From: an uncultured Pelagibacteraceae bacterium
Lineage (GTDB): Bacteria; Pseudomonadota; Alphaproteobacteria; Pelagibacterales; Pelagibacteraceae
Assembly (NCBI GenBank): GCA_902570715.1
Contig: CACFZB010000002.1
Location: 1-58,672, forward strand
Direction of reading: 5' to 3'
DNA: 58,672 nt
In this document: one piece after another, positions 1-6,750 of the stretch
Numbering within the stretch: position 1 is the first letter of the stretch
Layout: every line of letters begins with the position of its first letter
Translations under genes and position numbers: made by a program
The notes under the pieces: generated by a model
What the model was told of the DNA's origin: nothing
Databases searched by the model: none
The model's input: the letters and a program-made list of their open reading frames with translations, nothing else

Positions 1-2
1 AA

Positions 3-164
3 AATATAGATTTAATGAATCTTGCTGGCTTTTGTAGAAACTGTTTATCAAAATGGTACAGAGAAGAAGCTGAAAAAAAAGGAATTACTATTTCAGACCC
101 TGATGCAAGAGAACATGTTTATGGAATGCCTTACTCTGAATGGAAAGATAAATACCAAAAATAA
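3..164 (+). CDS. DUF1244 family protein, 3' part (cut by window start)
   Basis: The reading frame is open from the left window edge to a TAA stop, so only the last 53 residues are present. The visible tail contains NLAGFCRNCLSKWYREEAE followed by ISDPDAREHVYGMPYSEWK. This is the conserved end of the small DUF1244 family (about 100 residues, common in proteobacteria, function unknown), which has a paired-cysteine CRNC motif. The gene converges on moaB with no spacer, because its stop codon directly abuts the moaB stop. The family assignment is from recalled motifs. The 5' part and start codon lie outside the window. Confidence 0.82.
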   Translation, partial: NIDLMNLAGFCRNCLSKWYREEAEKKGITISDPDAREHVYGMPYSEWKDKYQK

Positions 165-665
165 TTATTTTTCTTTTAATCTTGGAAATAATTCAATAAA
201 ATTACAAGGTTTATGATTAACATCTAACTGATGTTTTAAAATTCCATCCCAAGCATCTGTAACACCACCTGATGAACCTGGTAAAGCAAAAACATATTTT
301 CCATTAGCTAAAACTGCACAAGCTCTAGATTGAATGGCTGATGTGCCAACTGTTTTTAAACTTATATTTCTAAATACTTCCCCAAACCCTGGAATATGTT
401 TATCTGCAATTTCATCTAAGGCCTCTGGAGTTATATCTCTTCCAGTTAAGCCCGTTCCACCGGTTGTGATGATTGCATCAATTTTTTCATTTTTTAACCA
501 TTCTTTTAAAATTAAAACTATCTCATCTTTATTATCTTTACATATTTTTCTATCTATCAAATTATGATTAGCTTCTTTAATTTTATTTACTAAAATACCT
601 CCAGATTTATCATTATCAATTGTTCTTGTATCTGTTACAGTTAATAGTGCTATATTTACTTTCAT
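165..665 (-). CDS. moaB: MoaB/MogA-type molybdopterin biosynthesis protein
   Basis: A 166-residue protein of the MoCF/MogA-MoaB fold, which adenylylates molybdopterin before molybdenum insertion in molybdenum cofactor synthesis (cytosolic). The two family signatures are visible: TTGGTGLTGRD at residues 67-77 and LPGSSGGV near 128-135, both lining the pterin/ATP pocket. Length is normal for MoaB (about 170). The ATG start at 665 faces a sulfite-exporter-type permease only 15 nt away, so the promoter must overlap one of the two coding regions. No other cofactor gene lies next to it. A MOSC protein, also linked to molybdenum chemistry in other organisms, lies about 57 kb away in this window. Confidence 0.93.
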   Translation of the reverse strand: MKVNIALLTVTDTRTIDNDKSGGILVNKIKEANHNLIDRKICKDNKDEIVLILKEWLKNEKIDAIITTGGTGLTGRDITPEALDEIADKHIPGFGEVFRNISLKTVGTSAIQSRACAVLANGKYVFALPGSSGGVTDAWDGILKHQLDVNHKPCNFIELFPRLKEK

Positions 666-680
666 AAAAAAAATTTTTGT

Positions 681-1427
681 ATGATTATATTATCAATATT
701 ATTTTTTATAACAGCAATTTTATATTCAAGTGTTGGTTTTGGTGGAGGATCTACCTACTTGGCTCTTTTACTTATATGGGATATTCCTTACTTCATTTTT
801 CCAATAATTGCGCTTTTGTGTAATATTATAGTAGTTTCAGGTAATTCTTTTAATTATATACGTGCTGGAAATCATAACTTTAAATTACTACTTCCTTTTT
901 TGATAGGATCAGTTCCATTAGCTTTTTTTGGTGGAACATTAAAAATTGAGAAAGATATTTTCGAATATCTATTATTTTTTGTTCTTTCTGTTGCAGGTAT
1001 TTTGTTATTAATTAACAATAAATCTTACTCGAAAGATAATTTAACAATTAAAAAATTAAATTTCTTAATTTCTTTAGTTATTGGTTCGGTTCTAGGATTA
1101 ATTTCTGGTATTGTGGGTATTGGGGGTGGAATATTCCTCAGTCCAATTCTTTTTTTACTTAAAGCAGAAAAGCCAAAGATAATTGTTACAACTGCTTCTT
1201 TATTTATATTGGTTAATTCTATTTCAGGGGTATTTGGACAACTTACAAAGGAAAATATTATAACTGAAATATCAAATTATATACCTTTATTCATGTGCGT
1301 TTTTCTGGGAGGACTTTTAGGCAATTATTTAAACCTAAAAATTTTTACTAGTAGAGTTCTTGCTGTAATAACTGCTCTGTTAGTAATGTTTGTATCAATA
1401 CGAATGGGAATTAGAGTTTTTTTATAA
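681..1427 (+). CDS. TauE/SafE family membrane permease (sulfite/organosulfur exporter-like)
   Basis: A 248-residue polytopic inner-membrane protein with about eight hydrophobic segments. It carries the repeated glycine-rich motif of the TauE/SafE family: VGFGGGS near residues 18-24 and its second-half counterpart GIVGIGGG near 144-151. The internal two-fold repeat and the length match the family. Members export sulfite, sulfoacetate or other small anions, but the substrate cannot be read from sequence. It lies between moaB and a SAM-controlled methyltransferase. A sulfur-related role is a reasonable inference, but it does not share the downstream transcript: a separate promoter and riboswitch start just after its stop codon. 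Confidence 0.88.
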   Translation: MIILSILFFITAILYSSVGFGGGSTYLALLLIWDIPYFIFPIIALLCNIIVVSGNSFNYIRAGNHNFKLLLPFLIGSVPLAFFGGTLKIEKDIFEYLLFFVLSVAGILLLINNKSYSKDNLTIKKLNFLISLVIGSVLGLISGIVGIGGGIFLSPILFLLKAEKPKIIVTTASLFILVNSISGVFGQLTKENIITEISNYIPLFMCVFLGGLLGNYLNLKIFTSRVLAVITALLVMFVSIRMGIRVFL

Positions 1428-1434
1428 ATTATAT

Positions 1435-1463
1435 TTGATTAATTCATAAATATTAAATATAGT
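1435..1463 (+). promoter_or_regulatory. Predicted promoter of the riboswitch-bhmT transcript
   Basis: A TTGATT -35 element (1435-1440) is followed by a 17-nt spacer and a TATAGT -10 element (1458-1463). Initiation would fall near 1469-1471, exactly at the first stem of the SAM-II-like aptamer. The promoter starts 8 nt after the permease stop codon, so the riboswitch transcript is independent of the upstream gene. This is a sequence match only, although the spacing and placement are unusually good for an AT-rich background. Confidence 0.6.
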
Positions 1464-1467
1464 TTAA

Positions 1468-1510
1468 TAGCCGATTTGATCCTATTGCGGGCATAACAGC
1501 TAAAATGGAA
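1468..1510 (+). ncRNA. SAM-II riboswitch aptamer (first of tandem pair)
   Basis: The sequence contains the SAM-II core in order: GATTTGATCCTATTGC (1473-1488), then a short stem strand, then AGCTAAAATGG (1498-1508). It closely parallels the recalled marine metX SAM-II aptamer, which has GAUUUAACCGUAUUGC followed by AGCUAAAAAGGG. The first stem is GCC (1470-1472) with GGC (1490-1492). It looks short, so a covariance-model score is needed. The aptamer would sit at the very 5' end of the transcript. No uridine-rich intrinsic terminator is visible before the second aptamer. Confidence 0.75.
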
Positions 1511-1530
1511 ATCCCATAATAATCAATCTG

Positions 1531-1584
1531 TAGGCTTTTGAACTATATTGTACGCCTAGCATAAAGCTGAAGTACTAAAAAGGT
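1531..1584 (+). ncRNA. SAM-V riboswitch aptamer overlapping the ribosome binding site
   Basis: A perfect 5-bp stem pairs TAGGC (1531-1535) with GCCTA (1554-1558) around an 18-nt loop. The loop's GTAC (1550-1553) can pair with GTAC downstream (1572-1575) to make a pseudoknot. The tail CTGAAGTACTAAAAAGG (1567-1583) matches the SAM-V consensus as recalled. The AAAGG that ends the aptamer lies 10 nt before the ATG at 1594 and is the likely Shine-Dalgarno sequence, so SAM binding should hide it and lower translation of the methyltransferase. SAM-V was first found in Candidatus Pelagibacter and marine metagenomes in front of this kind of gene. Confidence 0.88.
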
Positions 1585-1593
1585 TAGGTTATT

Positions 1594-2502
1594 ATGGATA
1601 TTAATTTTTTTAAAAAAACAAGAATTTTAGATGGTGGAATGGGTCAAGAACTTCTTGCAAGAGGTATGGAGCCTAATGGAACTTTATGGAGTGCAAATGC
1701 ATTACTGCAAGATAAATATCATCAACTTTTATTAGATACACATGTAGACTTTATAAAAGCTGGTGCTGAGGTGATTGTGACAACTACATTTACTACCAGA
1801 AAGACAAGATTGAGAGACAATAATGTAGAAGATAAATTTGAATATTTAAATAATAAAGCTGGAGAAATTGCTCAAAAAGTAAAAAAGCTATATCCTGAAA
1901 TACTAATTGCTGGTGGATTGCCACCTCAGTATTTAACCTATGAAGCTGACACAAGATCAAAAAATGAAATAAGAGATGATTTTTACAGTCAGGCACAAAT
2001 ACTCAATCCTTATATAGATTTTTTTTATTTTGATGTTTTAAGTAGTGTAAGAGAATTTAAAATTGCTATTGAATGTATTAAAGAATTTAATAAACCATAT
2101 CTAATTGGAGCTCATATTTCTGAAGGAACAAAATTACCAAGTGGTGAGAGGATTTCTGAAATTATTACAAAGATTAATCATGATAAATTACTTGGGATAA
2201 TCTTATCTTGTATTTCCCCAGAAAATTATGATTTAAATCTTAAAGAAATAAAAAATTTAAATATTCCATTTGGATTCAAATTAAATGGTTTTATAAAAAC
2301 TAATCCAAAACCAAATTACACTGGAGCCTATAAAAAAAGTAAAACAGGAAATCCAAATGAATTTTTAGGTCAACGTAAAGACTTAACACCAGATAAGATG
2401 GCTGAATTTGCAAAAAAATTTCATGATGCGGGTGCAACTATTCTTGGTGGGTGTTGCGAAACAAGACCTTCACATATTAAAGCTTTTTCAAAACTTAAAT
2501 AA
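1594..2502 (+). CDS. bhmT: Homocysteine S-methyltransferase (betaine-homocysteine methyltransferase-like)
   Basis: A 302-residue zinc-dependent methyltransferase that transfers a methyl group to homocysteine to make methionine. The N-terminal GGMGQELLARG (14-24) opens the TIM barrel. The three zinc-binding cysteines are Cys206 (LSCISP) and Cys287-Cys288 (GGCCET). The natural methyl donor (glycine betaine, S-methylmethionine or another) cannot be decided from sequence; the name follows the usual label for the riboswitch-linked Pelagibacter gene. It is preceded by tandem SAM aptamers, so its expression should fall when SAM is plentiful. Its 3' end overlaps the convergent EamA gene by 8 nt. Confidence 0.9.
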   Translation: MDINFFKKTRILDGGMGQELLARGMEPNGTLWSANALLQDKYHQLLLDTHVDFIKAGAEVIVTTTFTTRKTRLRDNNVEDKFEYLNNKAGEIAQKVKKLYPEILIAGGLPPQYLTYEADTRSKNEIRDDFYSQAQILNPYIDFFYFDVLSSVREFKIAIECIKEFNKPYLIGAHISEGTKLPSGERISEIITKINHDKLLGIILSCISPENYDLNLKEIKNLNIPFGFKLNGFIKTNPKPNYTGAYKKSKTGNPNEFLGQRKDLTPDKMAEFAKKFHDAGATILGGCCETRPSHIKAFSKLK

Positions 2503-3382
2503 TTTTTTGATAATCTGCTTTTCTTACAAAATAAATACCAACACAAACTGCTATTAATGAAATTAATACTTTTATAGTAATTAGCTCTTTTAAGAAAATA
2601 TAACTTAATATTGTACCAAAAATTGGTATTAAATAAGAAACTTGTGACTGAAAAATTAATCCATTATTAACTAAAATTCTAAATCTCAACAACCAAGCAA
2701 TTCCTGTTGAAACTAATCCAAGATAGATTACTGAAACAGTTGAGTCTAATCTAGGATTTATTTCCCATGGTTGCTCAATTAAACTTACTAGAGGAATTAA
2801 AATAATTGTAGCCCAAATTAAAATTGATCCTGTAACATTCTCATTTTTTTTCTTACTAATCTTAAGGGTCAAAACACCTCCAATAACATAGCATGTAGAA
2901 CCTAATAAAATTAATAATGCAGATGTAAAATTATTTTCATCAATCAACAGATTGTCAGAAAATAAAAATATAATTCCTGAAAATCCAATTAATATTCCAA
3001 TTGTTTTAATAAAATTAAATTTTTCATTTTTAGTGTAGAAATGTGCTAGCACCGTTGAGCTTAAAGGTGTTGTGGACATTAATATTGCTGCCAAATTACT
3101 TTGAACTGATTTTACTCCATAAGCAATTAAAAAAAATGGAGCTACTAAATTAATAAAACCTATCATTGCAAACCAATGCCAATCTTTTGAAAATGCTTCA
3201 ATTTTAATTTTCTTATAATAACAAAGAAGTAAAACAGGAATTGCTCCAAAAAAAACTCTTAAAAAAGCTATAGTAACAGGTCCATATGAGTAAGTTGCAA
3301 TCTTAATGTTGAAAAATGCAGAAGCCCAAATTAATGCTAATATTGTAAGTAATAAATAATCAAATAGTTTAGGTTGTCTCAT
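2495..3382 (-). CDS. EamA/DMT-family transporter
   Basis: A 295-residue inner-membrane protein with about ten hydrophobic helices arranged as two EamA repeats. The first begins LLTILALIWASAFFNIKIA and the second is near residues 155-280. This is the drug/metabolite transporter superfamily, whose members mostly export amino acids or small metabolites. The substrate is unknown. Its start overlaps the end of the YbaK-like gene by 4 nt (ATGA), so the two are very likely co-transcribed and translationally coupled. The 3' end overlaps the convergent methyltransferase gene by 8 nt. Confidence 0.88.
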   Translation of the reverse strand: MRQPKLFDYLLLTILALIWASAFFNIKIATYSYGPVTIAFLRVFFGAIPVLLLCYYKKIKIEAFSKDWHWFAMIGFINLVAPFFLIAYGVKSVQSNLAAILMSTTPLSSTVLAHFYTKNEKFNFIKTIGILIGFSGIIFLFSDNLLIDENNFTSALLILLGSTCYVIGGVLTLKISKKKNENVTGSILIWATIILIPLVSLIEQPWEINPRLDSTVSVIYLGLVSTGIAWLLRFRILVNNGLIFQSQVSYLIPIFGTILSYIFLKELITIKVLISLIAVCVGIYFVRKADYQKII

Positions 3383-3858
3383 TCGGAAATTTCCTTAATT
3401 AACCCATTTGTAATTTTTTGCAAATCCTCAAAATTAATCTTAAATACACAATTAGGATGTCCAGCGGCTGCATATAAATTTTCAAATCTTTCTAACGAAT
3501 TATCAATATAAACATCAATCTTATTTAAATGGCCCACTGGTGAAACACCTCCAATTGTAAATCCTGTTATATTTTTAACCTCATCAGCAGAAGCCATTGA
3601 GGCATCTTTAATATTTAAAGTTTTTTTAATCTTATTTAATGACGCTTTTTTATCTCCAGCAATTAAACATAACGTGAATGTATTTTCAGTTTTGAAAAGT
3701 AAACTTTTAACTATTGCTCCAACTTCGCATTTTAATGAGGAAGCTGCCTCCAAGGCTGTTCTAGCTGAAGTATCAAGTAAAATAATATCAAATTTAGGAT
3801 CAAAATTTTTTAGAAATTTTTCAACTCTTTTAACTGGCTCTTTATCTAATGTAGACAT
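3379..3858 (-). CDS. YbaK/EbsC-type aminoacyl-tRNA deacylase
   Basis: A 159-residue protein matching the YbaK/aminoacyl-tRNA-synthetase-associated fold, which hydrolyses mischarged tRNAs (for example Cys-tRNAPro or Ala-tRNAPro). Visible family features are CEVGAIVKSLLFK, with the conserved lysine at residue 51; GDKKASLNKIKK; and GFTIGGVSPVGHLN followed by a GHPNCVFKIN-type segment. It is first in a two-gene unit with the EamA transporter. It diverges from glnA across a 141-nt spacer. Which mischarged tRNA it edits cannot be told from sequence. Confidence 0.88.
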   Translation of the reverse strand: MSTLDKEPVKRVEKFLKNFDPKFDIILLDTSARTALEAASSLKCEVGAIVKSLLFKTENTFTLCLIAGDKKASLNKIKKTLNIKDASMASADEVKNITGFTIGGVSPVGHLNKIDVYIDNSLERFENLYAAAGHPNCVFKINFEDLQKITNGLIKEISE

Positions 3859-3963
3859 AGTTCAACTTAAAATTGTTGTTTATTTATATTGTAAAATACA
3901 CACATATGTAAAAATTGCATAGGTGTTATTAATTAAAAGAGCATTCTTTATCAGTCTTTATTT

Positions 3964-3977
3964 GGTATCACAATACC
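3964..3977 (+). promoter_or_regulatory. Small inverted repeat in the glnA leader
   Basis: GGTAT (3964-3968) and ATACC (3973-3977) form a perfect 5-bp inverted repeat with a CACA loop, 13 nt upstream of the strong glnA Shine-Dalgarno AGGAGAG (3990-3996). It could be a short RNA hairpin or an operator half-site pair, or it could be chance. I see no known riboswitch in the 141-nt spacer and no clear -35/-10 pair. Confidence 0.25.
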
Positions 3978-3999
3978 CGAGATTTATATAGGAGAGAAT

Positions 4000-5406
4000 A
4001 TGAGTGCTAGCGATGTTTTAAAATTTATTAAAGAAAAAGAAGCTGAATTTGTGGATTTAAGATTTACAGATCCAAGAGGTAAACTTCAACATTTAACAAT
4101 GGACTCTACAGCAGTTGATGATGGGATGTTGAATGATGGTGTATTTTTTGATGGCTCTTCTATAGCTGGTTGGAAAGCAATTAATGAATCTGATATGATT
4201 TTAAAACCAGATTTATCTAGATTTTTCTTAGATCCGTTTACATCACATAACACTGTCGTTCTTTTTTGCGATATTTTAGATGCGATAAAAAAAACTCCTT
4301 ATGAAAGAGATCCAAGAGGTGTTGCCAAAAAAGCTGAGGAATATTTAAAATCAACAGGGATTGGTGATAAAGCTTTTTTTGGACCAGAGCCAGAATTTTT
4401 CGTTTTTGATGACGTAAGAATAAAAAATGATATGAATGAATGTGGATTTAAAATTGATAGCAAAGAAGGTCCATACAATTCGGGTAAAGAATATGAAAAT
4501 GGAAATATGGGTCATAGACCTCCGATTAAAGGTGGTTATTTTCCAGTTCCCCCAGTTGATAGTGAACAAGATATGCGTGGGGAGTATTTAAAGAATTTAA
4601 AGGAAGTTGGAATTAAAGTTGAAAAACATCATCATGAAGTTGCACCAAGTCAACATGAACTTGGAATGTATTTTGGTACTTTAGTTAATCAAGCTGATAA
4701 TGTTCAACTATACAAATATGTTGTTCAAATGGTGACACATTCATTTGGCAAAACAGCTACATTTATGCCTAAACCAGTTGCAGGGGATAATGGATCTGGA
4801 ATGCACATTCATCAGTCTATATGGAAAGGTGATACTCCAGTATTTTCTGGAGAAGCTTACGCTGGATTATCTGAAACTGCTTTGCATTATATTGGTGGAA
4901 TTTTAAAACACGCAAAAGCAATTAATGCATTTGCTAACTCAACAACAAATAGTTATAAAAGATTAATTCCAGGATTTGAAGCACCAGTACTACTTGCCTA
5001 TTCTGCAAGAAACAGATCAGCATCTTGTCGAATTCCAATTACTTTAAGCAAAAAAGGTGCAAGATGTGAAATTAGATTTCCTGATGCAGCTGGAAATCCT
5101 TATTTAACTTTCGCAGCAATGTTAATGGCTGGTTTAGATGGGATTAAGAATAAAATTCACCCAGGAGAATCTTTTGATAAAGATTTGTATGAATTGCCAC
5201 CTGAGGAAGTTAAATCTATACCAACTGTTTGTGGATCTTTAAGAGAAGCTATGGAAAGTTTAGATAAAGATAGAGAGTTTTTAACTCAAGGTGGTGTGTT
5301 TACTGATGATCAAATTGATGCATATATTGCATTAAAGTTTGAAGAAATTCACAAGTTTGAACATGCACCTCATCCTGTTGAGTTCGAGATGTATTACAGT
5401 AGTTAA
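4000..5406 (+). CDS. glnA: Glutamine synthetase, type I
   Basis: A 468-residue type I glutamine synthetase, which makes glutamine from glutamate, ammonia and ATP as a cytosolic dodecamer. It is the main ammonium-assimilation step. Signatures: the N-terminal beta-grasp domain ([14 protein letters not shown]), the metal/ATP motif [11 protein letters not shown], and the adenylylation loop [10 protein letters not shown] in which the modifiable tyrosine is residue 397, the same number as in E. coli. The start is supported by an AGGAGAG ribosome binding site 3 nt before ATG. No glnB (PII) gene is adjacent, unlike many alphaproteobacteria. Confidence 0.97.
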   Translation: MSASDVLKFIKEKEAEFVDLRFTDPRGKLQHLTMDSTAVDDGMLNDGVFFDGSSIAGWKAINESDMILKPDLSRFFLDPFTSHNTVVLFCDILDAIKKTPYERDPRGVAKKAEEYLKSTGIGDKAFFGPEPEFFVFDDVRIKNDMNECGFKIDSKEGPYNSGKEYENGNMGHRPPIKGGYFPVPPVDSEQDMRGEYLKNLKEVGIKVEKHHHEVAPSQHELGMYFGTLVNQADNVQLYKYVVQMVTHSFGKTATFMPKPVAGDNGSGMHIHQSIWKGDTPVFSGEAYAGLSETALHYIGGILKHAKAINAFANSTTNSYKRLIPGFEAPVLLAYSARNRSASCRIPITLSKKGARCEIRFPDAAGNPYLTFAAMLMAGLDGIKNKIHPGESFDKDLYELPPEEVKSIPTVCGSLREAMESLDKDREFLTQGGVFTDDQIDAYIALKFEEIHKFEHAPHPVEFEMYYSS

Positions 5407-5412
5407 TCTAAA

Positions 5413-5583
5413 TTACTGTTTAGTTGTAGCAATAGTGTCTTTGTTAATACCTTTTTTAACAACGTAATCTTGAGTGCCATTTGCACCAGTTTCAACTTCT
5501 TTACGTAAGTCTTTAAAAAAAGTTTTTTCTTTTAAAGAATCTTTAAGGCCTTTAACAAGATTTTTAAATTCAAACTTATTCAT
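5413..5583 (-). CDS. Small lysine-rich protein of unknown function (56 aa)
   Basis: I do not recognise this protein. It begins MNKFEFKNLVKG and is hydrophilic, with several basic and acidic residues, no membrane segment and a C-terminal part rich in Thr/Gly/Asn. A longer reading frame extends upstream, but the ATG at 5583 is favoured. A promoter-like pair, TTGCTA (5613-5618) and TATAAG (5590-5595) with 17-nt spacing, lies just upstream and would initiate at or next to this ATG. It ends 6 nt from the convergent glnA stop and lies 65 nt downstream of the suf operon's last gene on the same strand. Confidence 0.6.
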   Translation of the reverse strand: MNKFEFKNLVKGLKDSLKEKTFFKDLRKEVETGANGTQDYVVKKGINKDTIATTKQ

Positions 5584-5589
5584 AAGAAT

Positions 5590-5618
5590 CTTATACACTA
5601 GATATGCATTTTTAGCAA
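5590..5618 (-). promoter_or_regulatory. Predicted promoter of the 56-aa gene
   Basis: On the minus strand, TTGCTA (5618-5613), a 17-nt spacer and TATAAG (5595-5590) form a near-consensus sigma70 promoter. Only 6 nt separate the -10 element from the ATG, so the transcript would be leaderless or nearly so. This is a sequence match only. Confidence 0.4.
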
Positions 5619-5648
5619 TACTGGTATGCAACTTACGGGATACTAAAA

Positions 5649-5984
5649 TTAACCTATTTTGAAAGACTCTCCGCAACCACAACGCTCTGTTTCGTTAGGA
5701 TTATTAAATACAAAAGTAGAGGAAAAATCCTCTTTTTTATAGTCCATTTCTGTGCCTAATAAATACATAACAGCAGCAGAGTCTATAAATACTTTTACTC
5801 CTTTATCCTCAATTACTTCATCATTAGGATTTAGTTTTTTTGAATACTCCATAACATAAGACATACCAGCACATCCACCAGATTTTACAGAAACTCTTAC
5901 ACCTAAAGCATCTTTTTCTGCACTAGACATTATTTCTTTAATTCTGTTAGCCGCATTATCACTTAATTTAATTATTGGGTTCAT
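5649..5984 (-). CDS. A-type iron-sulfur carrier protein (IscA/SufA/ErpA family)
   Basis: A 111-residue HesB/IscA-type protein that receives nascent Fe-S clusters from the SufBCD scaffold and passes them to target apoproteins. The three cluster-binding cysteines are Cys38 (GGCAGMSY), Cys102 and Cys104 (RCGCGES). A longer in-frame extension exists, but the ATG at 5984 gives the typical family N-terminus (KLSDNAANRIKEIM). It also overlaps the sufT stop by 1 nt (TAATG), which argues for translational coupling. It is last in the iscR-suf operon. Whether it is closer to ErpA or SufA needs a tree. Confidence 0.93.
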   Translation of the reverse strand: MNPIIKLSDNAANRIKEIMSSAEKDALGVRVSVKSGGCAGMSYVMEYSKKLNPNDEVIEDKGVKVFIDSAAVMYLLGTEMDYKKEDFSSTFVFNNPNETERCGCGESFKIG

Positions 5985-6280
5985 TATAAATTTAACTCCA
6001 ATTTTGCTGCATCTGACATCATATCTTTTGTCCATGGTGGGTCCCAAACCAATTGAAGATCAACATCATCGATTTCTTCTACTTGTAATGCACCCTCTTT
6101 CACTTCTTTAGGTAAACTTTCTGCAACAGGGCAATTAGGTGTAGTTAATGTCATTTTAATCTGAGCCTTTCTACCTTTAACTTGAATATCATAAATCAAA
6201 CCAAGTTCATAAATATTCACAGGCAACTCTGGATCGTAAATTTTTCTTATTTCCTCAATAATTTTATTTTTGACTTCCAT
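5984..6280 (-). CDS. sufT: SufT / MIP18-like (DUF59) Fe-S assembly factor
   Basis: A 98-residue DUF59-family protein involved in Fe-S cluster maturation, especially under high cluster demand. The family core is DPELPVNIYELGLIYDI (16-32) with the conserved cysteine at residue 50 (TTPNCPVAESLP), plus a C-terminal VWDPPW motif. An in-frame TTG at 6289 is possible, but the ATG at 6280 has a GAGG ribosome site 10 nt upstream (inside the end of sufU), whereas the TTG would have it too close. It is nested between sufU and the A-type carrier with minimal spacing, so co-expression is near certain. Confidence 0.92.
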   Translation of the reverse strand: MEVKNKIIEEIRKIYDPELPVNIYELGLIYDIQVKGRKAQIKMTLTTPNCPVAESLPKEVKEGALQVEEIDDVDLQLVWDPPWTKDMMSDAAKLELNL

Positions 6281-6285
6281 AATTA

Positions 6286-6750
6286 TCAATCCTCTGTACT
6301 TACTTGTTTACCTTCATTTTCCATAGCTGAAACTAAAGTATGCCAAGATAAAGTAGCACATTTAACTCTCATTGGATATTGTTTAACTCCTGAAAGACAC
6401 ATTAATTTTGTTTTATCATCTTCTTTTAAAATATTATTTTTAAGTTCTGGATTTTCTTTTATCATTCCTAAAAAGTCTTCAATAATTTCTTTAGCTTCAT
6501 TATCACTTTTACCTTTTATCAAATCTGTCATTATTGAAGCTGAAGCCATAGATATTGCACATCCGCTGCCCTCAAAAGAAATATCCTCTACTTTTCTTTG
6601 TTCATTTAATTTTAGATAAACATGAACATTGTCACCACATAAAGGATTATTTCCTTTGGCATCTTTATTAAAATTTTCTGCCTTACCTAAATTTCTAGGA
6701 TTTTTTCCATGCTCTAAAATTATTTCTTGATATAGTTCTTTTAAATTCAT
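6286..6750 (-). CDS. sufU: SufU/IscU-like Fe-S scaffold or sulfur-transfer protein
   Basis: A 154-residue SufU-type protein with the three conserved cysteines Cys38 (LCGD), Cys64 (GSGCAIS) and Cys131 (VKCATLSW), plus Asp40. The 20-odd-residue insertion between the second and third cysteines, typical of SufU rather than IscU, is present. In SUF systems this protein accepts sulfur from SufS and stimulates it, replacing SufE; no sufE is in the operon. The start overlaps sufS by 4 nt (ATGA). The sequence therefore suggests a Gram-positive-like SufS-SufU pair inside a proteobacterial operon. Confidence 0.93.
   Translation of the reverse strand: MNLKELYQEIILEHGKNPRNLGKAENFNKDAKGNNPLCGDNVHVYLKLNEQRKVEDISFEGSGCAISMASASIMTDLIKGKSDNEAKEIIEDFLGMIKENPELKNNILKEDDKTKLMCLSGVKQYPMRVKCATLSWHTLVSAMENEGKQVSTED

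Noticed and set aside
22-216. 64-residue plus-strand open frame at the left edge
   Set aside because: It overlaps the DUF1244 end in another frame and lies over the moaB 3' end; the recognisable protein is in the frame starting at position 3.
334-567. 77-residue plus-strand open frame opposite moaB
   Set aside because: It is antisense to a clear moaB gene and shows no family features.
5985-6047. Upstream N-terminal extension of the A-type carrier
   Set aside because: The extension lies wholly inside sufT and does not match the family; the ATG at 5984 gives a standard start with TAATG coupling.
6182-6619. 145-residue plus-strand open frame opposite sufT and sufU
   Set aside because: It is antisense to two genes with all conserved residues intact.
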